Shown here piece after piece: positions 16,962 to 24,469 of a stretch of 64,000 nt of DNA; the first letter of the stretch is position 1; each line of letters opens with the position of its first letter. The position numbers were made by a program, and so were the translations under genes. The DNA comes from Oscillospiraceae bacterium (lineage in GTDB: Bacteria > Bacillota > Clostridia > Oscillospirales > Oscillospiraceae). A model generated the notes under the pieces. The model did not search any database, was not told the origin of the DNA, and saw only the letters and a list, made by a program, of their open reading frames with translations. The stretch spans positions 1 through 64,000 of the forward strand of contig JAFTVM010000103.1 of NCBI GenBank assembly GCA_017465745.1. The letters run 5' to 3'.

Positions 16962-18548
16962 TTACAGCACCTGTCCGCCAAAGTGGTCGGTATACACGCC
17001 GTTCTCCAGGGCGGGCTTGCCCATGACGAAGACCATATCCATGCCCGCAGCAAACTGTGCAGGATCCGTCCAGGTTCCGGTCTGGTGGATGTTCTTTAGA
17101 TCAAACAGGCACAGGTCGGCATCCGCGCCCACCTCGATTTTACCCTTGCTGCGCAGACCGAACCGCCAGGCGGGCAGGCCGGTGATCTTATGGACCGCTT
17201 CCTCAATGGTCAGCAGGCCCCGCTCCCGGACGTAGTGCTCCAGCAGCCGGGGGATATTGCCATAGACCCGGGGGTGCATCAGGCCGTCCTCGGGATAGGT
17301 GGCGTCGGAAATGACGGAGGAATAGGGTTCCTTCAAAATGGCGTCGATGTCGTTGTCGTGGGTGATCCGGTCGATCATAGCGGGGGTGCAGTGCTCGGAA
17401 GCCAGCAGGTCAAAAAGGGCATCGTAGACGTCCTTGCCCTGGGCCTGGGCGATCTGCACGATGCTCATGCCCTCGAAGGCCTTGTTCTCCGGCAGACGCA
17501 GGGAGGTGGCCTGGATATTCTCAAAGCCCACCAGCAGGGAGATGTTCTCGAAATCGCTGCCGGTCTTCATGCGCTGTTTCATAATTTCCCGCTTCTCGGG
17601 ATCCAGCAGGGCAGCCGTCAGGGCGTCCATACCGCCGGCCTGGAACTCGGGGGGCAGTACGTGGATCAGCTGGGTGGAGCCGGCGGGATAGGGATAGACG
17701 TCGCAGGTGATGTCCACACCCTCGGCCCGGGCAGCGCGGAGCATCTCCAGCATCTTCGGCACGCTCTTTTCCCAGTTGCGGGTGCCGATGGCTTTCAGGT
17801 GACTGATCTGCATGGGGGTATTCAGAGCCTTGGCCACAGAAATCATCTCCGCCAGGGCCTCCACCACCTCGTCGCCCTCCTGGCGCATGTGGACGGTGAT
17901 AACGGTACCGGAATTTTTCAGGGGTTCCAGCGAACGGATCAGGCCTTCCGTGTCATAGAAGCACTCCGGCGCGTAGCCCAGACCCAGGGACACACCCAGA
18001 GCGCCCTGGGAAAGGCCCTCCTCCAGCAGCGCCCAGATGAATTGATATTCGTCGTCTGTCAGCCTGCCGTCCTTGAAACCGGCGGCGCAGCCCCGCAGGG
18101 TTCCCATGCCCACCTGCATACCGTTGTGGATGCGCTGAGGCACCCGGGACAGCTGCTCCTTGTACTCCGTCAGTGTGGAGAAATCGCAGCCTTCCGGCAT
18201 ATCGCCCACCACGGGAGCCAGATAATCCAGGATCTCCTGGCGGTGGGGGCCGCGGACAGGGATCATGGACAGGCCGCAGTTGCCGTTGATGACGGTGGTC
18301 AGGCCCTGGGCCAGCTCCGCCTTGCCGTAGCCGGCCCGGAAAGCCGCCGCCTCGCCGTGGCGGTGGACATCGATGAAGCCCGGAGTCAGGTAACGCCCGG
18401 CAGCATCCACAGTATGTACCGCTTCACAGTCCGCCAGACTGCCCACAGCGGCGATCCTTCCATTTTCCACAGCCACGTCGGCGGTAAAGGCCATTTTGCC
18501 GCTGCCGTCCACCACCCGGGCATTCCGGATCAGATAATCATACATCAT
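16962..18548 (-). CDS. N-acyl-D-amino-acid deacylase (D-aminoacylase)-like amidohydrolase
   Basis: A 528-residue amidohydrolase. The N-terminal b-sandwich and metal-binding strand PGFIDVHRHGEAAA (HxH near residue 60) are followed by TTVINGNCGLSMIPV, the NGNCG motif with the metal-binding cysteine of D-aminoacylases. The later HxxQEGDEVVEAL, QISHLKAIG and SDATYPEDGLMHPR motifs also match. In typical members the sequence is HTHDD; here it is HRHGE, so specificity may differ. It would release a D-amino acid from an N-acyl or related derivative. The start is one of two adjacent ATGs (18548 or 18545) behind AGGAGG. It has its own promoter; the hydroxyacid dehydrogenase follows. Confidence 0.82.
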   Translation of the reverse strand: MMYDYLIRNARVVDGSGKMAFTADVAVENGRIAAVGSLADCEAVHTVDAAGRYLTPGFIDVHRHGEAAAFRAGYGKAELAQGLTTVINGNCGLSMIPVRGPHRQEILDYLAPVVGDMPEGCDFSTLTEYKEQLSRVPQRIHNGMQVGMGTLRGCAAGFKDGRLTDDEYQFIWALLEEGLSQGALGVSLGLGYAPECFYDTEGLIRSLEPLKNSGTVITVHMRQEGDEVVEALAEMISVAKALNTPMQISHLKAIGTRNWEKSVPKMLEMLRAARAEGVDITCDVYPYPAGSTQLIHVLPPEFQAGGMDALTAALLDPEKREIMKQRMKTGSDFENISLLVGFENIQATSLRLPENKAFEGMSIVQIAQAQGKDVYDALFDLLASEHCTPAMIDRITHDNDIDAILKEPYSSVISDATYPEDGLMHPRVYGNIPRLLEHYVRERGLLTIEEAVHKITGLPAWRFGLRSKGKIEVGADADLCLFDLKNIHQTGTWTDPAQFAAGMDMVFVMGKPALENGVYTDHFGGQVL

Positions 18549-18572
18549 GCATTCCTCCTTTTGTTTTTCTTT

Positions 18573-18601
18573 ATTTTACCACCCAAAAGCGTGGTTTTCA
18601 A
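18573..18601 (-). promoter_or_regulatory. Promoter of the amidohydrolase gene
   Basis: Minus strand TTGAAA (18596-18601), 17-base spacer, TAAAAT (18573-18578), 25 bases before the start codon. Confidence 0.65.
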
Positions 18602-18868
18602 CGCATTGGAACAAATCCGGCGAAAAATTCCATTATGTTCCGTGTACACGGTTTCAGGCTATATTTTTATACCATTCCTGTTCAAAAAATCACACTTTCT
18701 CCGAAAAATTGGACATTGTGCCCAATTGGACACAGTCATTATCGGCAGTTCGCTATAAAGTTTTCCTTGAATTTTGACGGCTTTGATGGTATACTTTTGA
18801 TGAGCATGACTACCATTAGGACCACTGCGCCCAAATCCCGGATTTTTTCGCCATGTTTCGCGCAGGGC

Positions 18869-18898
18869 AAAAAAGCAGCCCCGGTTCCCCGGGACTGC
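18869..18898 (-). terminator. Intrinsic terminator of the YheO-like regulator gene
   Basis: GCAGtCCCGG and CCGGGgCTGC pair around a short loop and are followed on the minus strand by six T residues. Confidence 0.88.
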
Positions 18899-18906
18899 CT
18901 GTGGCT

Positions 18907-19554
18907 TTACTTGTCCTTGTCGCCCTTGCTCTCGTCGATGTAGCTGTAGAGGGTGTACTTGGAAATGCCGTAGAAATTGCACACCCGCTGACCGGCCTTG
19001 GTGATCAGGAAGGCGCCGCTCTCGTTGAGGAAGCGGATGGCCTTGACCTTGTCCTCCTTGGTCATCAGCGCCACGGGCTTGCCTACCAGCTGGGCACTCT
19101 GCTTGATCAGTTCATCCAGCAGGTCGTTGACATTGTGGGTGATGGTCTGGGGCTCTGCCGCGGCTTCATCGGTGGCGGTGAAGGCGTGGATGGTATCCTC
19201 CATCAGCTTCATCATGGTGATGTCGTAGTTGATGGCGAAGATGCCTGTCACCTGGTCATTTTCATCACGGATGAAAATGGTGGTGGACTTGAGGATCTTG
19301 CCGTCCTCGGTGCGGGTCAGATAGGCCAGCCGGTCCTGCAGCCTGGCGGGATCCGCCTTCAGCGCCTCCCACACCACGTGGGAAGGACCGTCGCCCAGAC
19401 GGCGGCCGGTGACATGGCCGTTCTCGATGACCACCACGGAATGCTCCGGATCTTCGACACGCAGGTCATGGACGACCACCTCGCAGTTGGAACCGAACTG
19501 ACGGGCAATGCCCCGGGCCAGCTGCTTGCACAGCTGAATTTCATAGGATTTCAT
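18907..19554 (-). CDS. YheO/DauR-type transcriptional regulator (PAS-like plus HTH)
   Basis: A 215-residue DNA-binding protein with the YheO-like PAS domain in residues 10-120 (FGSNCEVVVHDLRVEDPEHSVVVIENGHVTGR and KSTTIFIRDENDQVTGIFAINYDIT). A C-terminal helix-turn-helix follows (RFLNESGAFLITKAGQRVCNFYGISKYTLYSYI). Proteins of this family regulate amino-acid or purine-related catabolic genes in several bacteria. It stands between the amidohydrolase and the ssnA-led urate island, transcribed away from the island, and is the best local candidate for its regulator (inference). Own promoter at 19590-19617. Confidence 0.85.
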   Translation of the reverse strand: MKSYEIQLCKQLARGIARQFGSNCEVVVHDLRVEDPEHSVVVIENGHVTGRRLGDGPSHVVWEALKADPARLQDRLAYLTRTEDGKILKSTTIFIRDENDQVTGIFAINYDITMMKLMEDTIHAFTATDEAAAEPQTITHNVNDLLDELIKQSAQLVGKPVALMTKEDKVKAIRFLNESGAFLITKAGQRVCNFYGISKYTLYSYIDESKGDKDK

Positions 19555-19589
19555 GGATGCAAACCCCTTTCAAATTTTCTCTTTCACCC

Positions 19590-19617
19590 ATTATAACAGC
19601 TAATCCGGAAATTTCAA
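19590..19617 (-). promoter_or_regulatory. Promoter of the YheO-like regulator gene
   Basis: Minus strand TTGAAA (19612-19617), 16-base spacer, TATAAT (19590-19595). Confidence 0.65.
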
Positions 19618-19673
19618 CGATTCCTAAGAAATATTTGTCGGAACAAAAAATTATTTATTAGTTTTTGTCATTC

Positions 19674-19798
19674 CTGACAATCCCCCACCGATGGAGGGGA
19701 TTGCCACACCAGCGGTGCGCCGCGCAGCGAATGAAAATCTCAATGACTGCCGATGGCAGTCATACCACAAATTCAATGCGGACCGGTTCGCAATGACA
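19674..19798. repeat. Candidate dispersed intergenic repeat with a GATTGCCAC...TTCGCAATGACA frame
   Basis: The block opens with GGGATTGCCACACCAG and closes with CGGTTCGCAATGACA. The ends are partly complementary (ATTGC/GCAAT), and the interior holds a GACTGCCGATGGCAGTC hairpin. Such elements are common between genes in Clostridia and other bacteria. Only one copy is in this window, so repetition is inferred from general knowledge. It lies between the regulator and ssnA; no clear sigma-A promoter for ssnA is visible in the remaining sequence to 19894. Confidence 0.5.
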
Positions 19799-19894
19799 CC
19801 GTTATCTTGTCAAAGCGCAGGCTGAAACGCAGTGCTTCCCGCACGGGCCGGCTTTATATAAAACCCTTCATATACTTAAAGGAGGAAAAAACAT

Positions 19895-21238
19895 ATGCTG
19901 ATCGTAGGAAATGGTAAACTCATCACCCGCGACCCCGCGAACCCCTACCTGGTTGACGGCGCTGTCGTCATCGAGGGCGAGCTCATCAAGGAAGTTGGCA
20001 CCCTGGCTGACATGAAGGCCAAGTACCCCAACGCCGAGTTCGTGGACGCACAGGGCGGCGTTATTATGCCCGGCCTGATCAACGCCCACACCCACATCTA
20101 CTCCGGTCTGGCCCGCGGCCTGTCCATCGCCGGTAAGAACTCCCGCAACTTCATCGAAGTTCTGGAAGATACCTGGTGGAACATTGACCGCCACCTGACC
20201 ATGGACGGCACCAAGGCATGTGCTTACCCCACTGTCCTGGACTCCATCCGCAACGGTGTCACCACCATCGTTGACCACCACGCATCCTTCGGCGAGATCC
20301 CCGGCACCCTGTTCACCATCAAGGACGTCTGCCAGGAAATCGGCATCCGTGCCAACCTGTGCTACGAAGTCTCTGAGCGTGACGGCGAAGTCAAGACCGC
20401 TGAGTCCATCCAGGAGAACGCAGAATTCGCCCGCTGGGCAGCTGCTCAGAACGACGACATGATCTCCGCCATGTTCGGCGGTCATGCCCTGTTCACCATC
20501 TCCAACAAGACCTTCGAAAAGATGGTCGCAGAGAACAACGGCCTGACCGGCTTCCACATCCACGTGGCTGAGGGTCTGAACGACGTTTACGACTCCCTGA
20601 ACCACCACATGTGCTACCCCATCGAGCGTCTGGAGCGCATCGGCGGCATCCTGGGCCCCAAGACCATGCTGGGCCACTGCATCCACCTGACCGACTCCGA
20701 GCTTGACACCATCGCCGCCACCGGCACCATGTGCGTCAATAACCCCGAGTCCAACATGGGCAACGCTGTCGGCTGCTCCCCCGTTCTGAAGATGTTCGAA
20801 AAGGGCATCCACGTCTGCATGGGTACCGACGCTTACACCCACGACATGCTGGAATCCCTGAAGGTCTTCCTGGTCATCCAGCGCCACAACGCAGGCAAGC
20901 CCAACGTGGCATGGGGCGAAGGCACCACCATGCTGTTCCAGAACAACGCCAAGATGATGGCCAAGTACTGCAAGAAGCCCCTGGGCATCATTGCTCCCGG
21001 TGCTGCAGCTGACATCTGCGTCATGGACTACAAGCCCTTCACTCCCTTCTCCGACGAGAACATCGACGGCCACATGATCTTCGGCATGATGGGCAGAAGC
21101 AACCGCACCACCATCATCAACGGCAAGGTCATCTACAAGGACCGTGAGTTCGTCAACATCGACGAGGACGCCATCAACGCATGGACTCTGGAGCAGTCCA
21201 AGAAGCTGTGGGGCGAACTGAACAACCGCGTCTACTAA
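19895..21238 (+). CDS. ssnA: Putative aminohydrolase SsnA
   Basis: A 447-residue amidohydrolase of the SsnA family, related to chlorohydrolases and guanine deaminase. Metal-binding segments are GLINAHTHIYSGLARGL near residue 66, HIHVAEG, GHCIHLTDSE and GTDAYTHDM. It starts behind AAAGGAGG. It opens the catabolic island and is followed by ygfK, the same pairing as in E. coli. Genetic work on gut anaerobes has tied ssnA to anaerobic urate degradation. The chemical step (deamination or ring opening of a reduced purine intermediate) is inferred. Confidence 0.9.
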   Translation: MLIVGNGKLITRDPANPYLVDGAVVIEGELIKEVGTLADMKAKYPNAEFVDAQGGVIMPGLINAHTHIYSGLARGLSIAGKNSRNFIEVLEDTWWNIDRHLTMDGTKACAYPTVLDSIRNGVTTIVDHHASFGEIPGTLFTIKDVCQEIGIRANLCYEVSERDGEVKTAESIQENAEFARWAAAQNDDMISAMFGGHALFTISNKTFEKMVAENNGLTGFHIHVAEGLNDVYDSLNHHMCYPIERLERIGGILGPKTMLGHCIHLTDSELDTIAATGTMCVNNPESNMGNAVGCSPVLKMFEKGIHVCMGTDAYTHDMLESLKVFLVIQRHNAGKPNVAWGEGTTMLFQNNAKMMAKYCKKPLGIIAPGAAADICVMDYKPFTPFSDENIDGHMIFGMMGRSNRTTIINGKVIYKDREFVNIDEDAINAWTLEQSKKLWGELNNRVY

Positions 21239-21288
21239 TTCTTTCGTTAATTAAATATCGGGCACATATTTAATTATATATTTAATGA

Positions 21289-21306
21289 GTGTGAAGTCAT
21301 TCACAC
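21289..21306. promoter_or_regulatory. Inverted repeat GTGTGAA-GTCA-TTCACAC between ssnA and ygfK
   Basis: A perfect 7-base inverted repeat with a 4-base centre lies in an A+T-rich stretch. A second, G+C-rich hairpin lies at about 21332-21364. They could be an operator, a weak attenuator or an mRNA processing hairpin; no T run follows. Confidence 0.4.
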
Positions 21307-21393
21307 ACCCCTAAATTCTAAAGCGTTTCTGCCGGACGGCGGCGAGCACTGCCGCCGCCCGGTATAGACACCAAAAAATTGGAGGAAAAAAAC

Positions 21394-24387
21394 ATGGCAG
21401 ATATTATGCGTCCCATTCCCTTTGGTCAGCTGATGACCTGGATCCTGAAGGAGAACAAGGAAAAGGGTTCCATCTTCGGCGTTGCCAAGCAGGTCCACCA
21501 CACCACCGGTAAGGCTCTGCCCATCTTCGACGAGATGATCGAGACCCCCTACGGCCCCGCCGCAGGCCCCAACTCCCAGCTGGCTCAGAACATCATCGCT
21601 TCCTACGCAGCAGGCTCCCGCTTCTTCGAGCTGAAGACCGTTCAGCAGATGGACGGCGAAGAGCTGAGCGCATGCGTCAACAAGCCCTGCATCACCGCAG
21701 GCGACGAGTGCTACAACTGCGAATGGTCCACCGAGCTGTACGTCCCCGAAGCATACGTCGAATATGTCAAGGCATGGTGGGCACTGAAGCTGATGGCCAA
21801 GGAACTGGGTATGGGCGATCCCAATGGCTTCGTCTTCAATATGTCCGTTGGCTACAACCTGGCTGACATCAAGAAGAACAAGACCAACTCCTACATCGAT
21901 CAGATGATGGACGCTTCCACCACCGAGATCTGGAACTCTTGTAAGAACTGGACTCTGAATAACCTGGATCTGTTCGAGAATGTCGATGCTGACTACGTCA
22001 ACAACATCTCCGCTCGCATCTCCAACTCCATCACCGAATCTACCCTGCATGGCTGCCCCCCCAGCGAGATCGAAGCTATCGCAACCTACCTGATCACCGA
22101 GAAGCACCTGAACACCTACATCAAGTGCAACCCCACCCTGCTGGGCTACGAGTACGCACGCAAGCGCCTGGACTCCCTGGGCTTCAGCTACATCGCCTTC
22201 ACTGACAGCCACTTCGTGGAAGACCTGCAGTGGTGCGACGCTGTCCCCATGTTCGAGCGTCTGATGGCCCTGTGCGAGAAGGAAGGCGTCGAGTTCGGTC
22301 TGAAGCTGACCAACACCTTCCCCGTCGACGTCGAGGCCGGCGAGCTGCCCAGCAACGAGATGTACATGTCCGGTCGTTCCCTGTACCCCCTGTCCATCTC
22401 CCTGGCCCGCCGCATCACCGACCAGTTTGGTGGCAAGCTGCGTATCTCCTACTCCGGCGGTGCTGAAGCCCGTAACATCAAGGCCCTGTTCGATGCAGGC
22501 ATCTGGCCCATCACCATGGCTACCACCATCCTGAAGCCCGGCGGATACGAGCGCATGACCCAGATCTACAACGAGCTGGGCGACTGCGGTGACCAGCGCT
22601 GGAACGGCCTGAACGTGGAAGCTGTCCGCGCTCTGGACGACGGTGTTGCCACCGACGATCTGTACCAGAAGCCCATCAAGCCCCTGCCCGTCCGCCACAT
22701 CGGCAAGCAGGTTCCCCTGGTTGACTGCTTCAATGCTCCCTGCCGCAACGGCTGCCCCATTGAGCAGGACATTCCCGCTTACCTGACCGCTGTCGGCGAA
22801 GGCCGCATGGCTGATGCTCTGAACATCATCCTGGAGCGCAACGCTCTGCCCTTCATCACCGGTACCATTTGCCCCCACCACTGTGGCGACAAGTGCATGC
22901 GTAACTACTACGACGATCACGTCTACATCCGTGAGGCCAAGCTGACTGCCGCTACCGGCGCTTACGCTGATGTCCTGGCATCCCTGAAGCCCGCCGCTCC
23001 CGTGGCCGGCAAGAAGGTCGCTGTCATCGGCGGTGGCCCCGCTGGTCTGGCCGCTGCTTCCTTCCTGTCCCGTGCAGGCGTCGACGTCACCGTCTACGAG
23101 CGCACCGACAAGCTGGGCGGCATCGTCCGTCACGTGATCCCCGAGTTCCGTATCTCCACTCAGGCCATCGACAACGACGTGGCTCTGTGCAAGGCTTACG
23201 GCGCTAAGTTCGAGCTGAACACCGAGGTCACCTCCGTTGCTGACCTGCTGGCTGCCGGCTACACCGACGTCATCGTCGCTGTTGGTGCCTGGAAGTCCGG
23301 TGCTACCGGCGTTGAGTACGGCGAGACTCTGAACGTCATCAAGTTCCTGTACGCTGCAAAGAACGCTCCCGAGACCCTGAACCTGGGCAACGACGTCGTC
23401 GTCATCGGCGGCGGCAACACCGCTATGGACGCTGCCCGCGTCGCAAAGCGTCTGGGTGCCGAGAACGTCCGTCTGGTCTACCGCCGCACCAAGCGCTACA
23501 TGCCCGCCGACGAGGAAGAGCTGGCTGAGGCTCTGGAGGACGGCGTCCAGTTCATGGAACTGCTGGCTCCCATCGGTGTCAAGGACGGCGTCCTGACCTG
23601 CGATGTCATGCAGCTGACCGCTCCCGACGCTTCCGGCCGCCGTGGTGTTGAAGCCACCGGTGAGAAGGTCGAGATCCCCGCTTCCATCGTCATCACCGCC
23701 ATCGGTGAGAAGGTCGAGACCGGCCTGTACGAGGGCATCGGCGTTGAGCTGACCAAGAAGGGCACTCCCGTCGTCGACGAGAACATGGCTACCTCCGTCG
23801 CTCACGTCTACGCTGTCGGTGACGGCCGCCGTGGTCCCGCAACCATCGTTGAGGGCATCGCTGACGCCGCCAAGGCTACCACCGCTATCTGCGGCTACGA
23901 CTTCGGCAAGTACACCGAGGCCAACATCGAGGACGACTACCAGAAGGTTCTGGACAAGAAGGGCTCCCTGTGCGCCGACTGCTCCAGCTGCGAGGATTCC
24001 CGCTGCCTGGGCTGCGCCACCGTCTGCGAGACCTGCGCTTCCGTCTGCCCCAACCGTGCAAACGTCGCTGTTGCCGTTCCCGGCATGCGTCAGCGTCAGA
24101 TCGTCCATGTGGACGGCATGTGCAACGAGTGCGGCAACTGCCTGATCTTCTGCCCCTACGATTCCCGTCCCTACAAGGATAAGTGGACTCTGTTCTGGAC
24201 CGAGTGGGACTTCGAGAACTCCACCAACGCCGGCTGGCTCGAGCTGGGCAACGGCATGGTCAAGGTCCGTCTGGGCGACTCCGTCGCTGAGTACAACGTG
24301 GCCGATCCCGCCTGCGGCCTGTACGAGCCCCTGCGTCAGATCATCCTGGCTGTCGAGAAGGACTATCCCTGGATGCTGACCAAGTAA
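21394..24387 (+). CDS. ygfK: YgfK-type multidomain flavin/iron-sulfur reductase
   Basis: A 997-residue protein called putative selenate reductase subunit in E. coli. The first 400 residues are a dihydropyrimidine dehydrogenase/DHOD-like barrel region (IETPYGPAAGPNSQLAQNII). Then come a GltD-like Fe-S domain (PCRNGCPIEQDIPAYL), an FAD site (VAVIGGGPAGLAAASFL near residue 543), an NAD(P) site (VVVIGGGNTAMDAA) and a C-terminal cysteine-rich part from about residue 860 with 4Fe-4S motifs (CNECGNCLIFCPY). This plan resembles dihydropyrimidine dehydrogenase, so reduction of a purine-derived ring with NAD(P)H is likely (inference). The ATG at 21394 follows TTGGAGG. Confidence 0.9.
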   Translation: MADIMRPIPFGQLMTWILKENKEKGSIFGVAKQVHHTTGKALPIFDEMIETPYGPAAGPNSQLAQNIIASYAAGSRFFELKTVQQMDGEELSACVNKPCITAGDECYNCEWSTELYVPEAYVEYVKAWWALKLMAKELGMGDPNGFVFNMSVGYNLADIKKNKTNSYIDQMMDASTTEIWNSCKNWTLNNLDLFENVDADYVNNISARISNSITESTLHGCPPSEIEAIATYLITEKHLNTYIKCNPTLLGYEYARKRLDSLGFSYIAFTDSHFVEDLQWCDAVPMFERLMALCEKEGVEFGLKLTNTFPVDVEAGELPSNEMYMSGRSLYPLSISLARRITDQFGGKLRISYSGGAEARNIKALFDAGIWPITMATTILKPGGYERMTQIYNELGDCGDQRWNGLNVEAVRALDDGVATDDLYQKPIKPLPVRHIGKQVPLVDCFNAPCRNGCPIEQDIPAYLTAVGEGRMADALNIILERNALPFITGTICPHHCGDKCMRNYYDDHVYIREAKLTAATGAYADVLASLKPAAPVAGKKVAVIGGGPAGLAAASFLSRAGVDVTVYERTDKLGGIVRHVIPEFRISTQAIDNDVALCKAYGAKFELNTEVTSVADLLAAGYTDVIVAVGAWKSGATGVEYGETLNVIKFLYAAKNAPETLNLGNDVVVIGGGNTAMDAARVAKRLGAENVRLVYRRTKRYMPADEEELAEALEDGVQFMELLAPIGVKDGVLTCDVMQLTAPDASGRRGVEATGEKVEIPASIVITAIGEKVETGLYEGIGVELTKKGTPVVDENMATSVAHVYAVGDGRRGPATIVEGIADAAKATTAICGYDFGKYTEANIEDDYQKVLDKKGSLCADCSSCEDSRCLGCATVCETCASVCPNRANVAVAVPGMRQRQIVHVDGMCNECGNCLIFCPYDSRPYKDKWTLFWTEWDFENSTNAGWLELGNGMVKVRLGDSVAEYNVADPACGLYEPLRQIILAVEKDYPWMLTK

Positions 24388-24400
24388 TTCCTGCATTCCG

Positions 24401-24425
24401 GAGGGGGAGTGAAAGCTCCCCCTCT
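24401..24425 (+). other. Hairpin between ygfK and the xanthine dehydrogenase-like gene
   Basis: GAGGGGGAG and CTCCCCCTC pair around a 6-base loop without a T run, 14 bases past the ygfK stop. It probably stabilises or partly terminates the ygfK message. Confidence 0.5.
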
Positions 24426-24469
24426 ATCGCACAGCTGCGAAAAATTATGCTTGAAAGAAGGATACCGCT

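Larger units (their letters stand above)
18549..18906. other. Intergenic region with a possible orphan promoter and a short direct repeat
   Basis: The 358-base spacer carries the amidohydrolase promoter, a direct repeat of ATTGGACA (18707-18714 and 18724-18731) and a plus-strand promoter-like pair TTGAAT-N17-TATACT (18767-18795). No plus-strand gene follows that pair, so it is either fortuitous or drives a short RNA into the terminator at 18869-18898. Confidence 0.45.

Noticed and set aside
21301-24396. Very long antisense open frames, such as 1031 codons opposite ygfK, 911 opposite xdhD and 783 opposite xdhA
   Set aside because: They lie opposite clearly conserved genes, have the low-complexity Gly/Asp/Val/Leu/Gln composition expected from reverse-reading of strongly biased codons, and lack ribosome sites.
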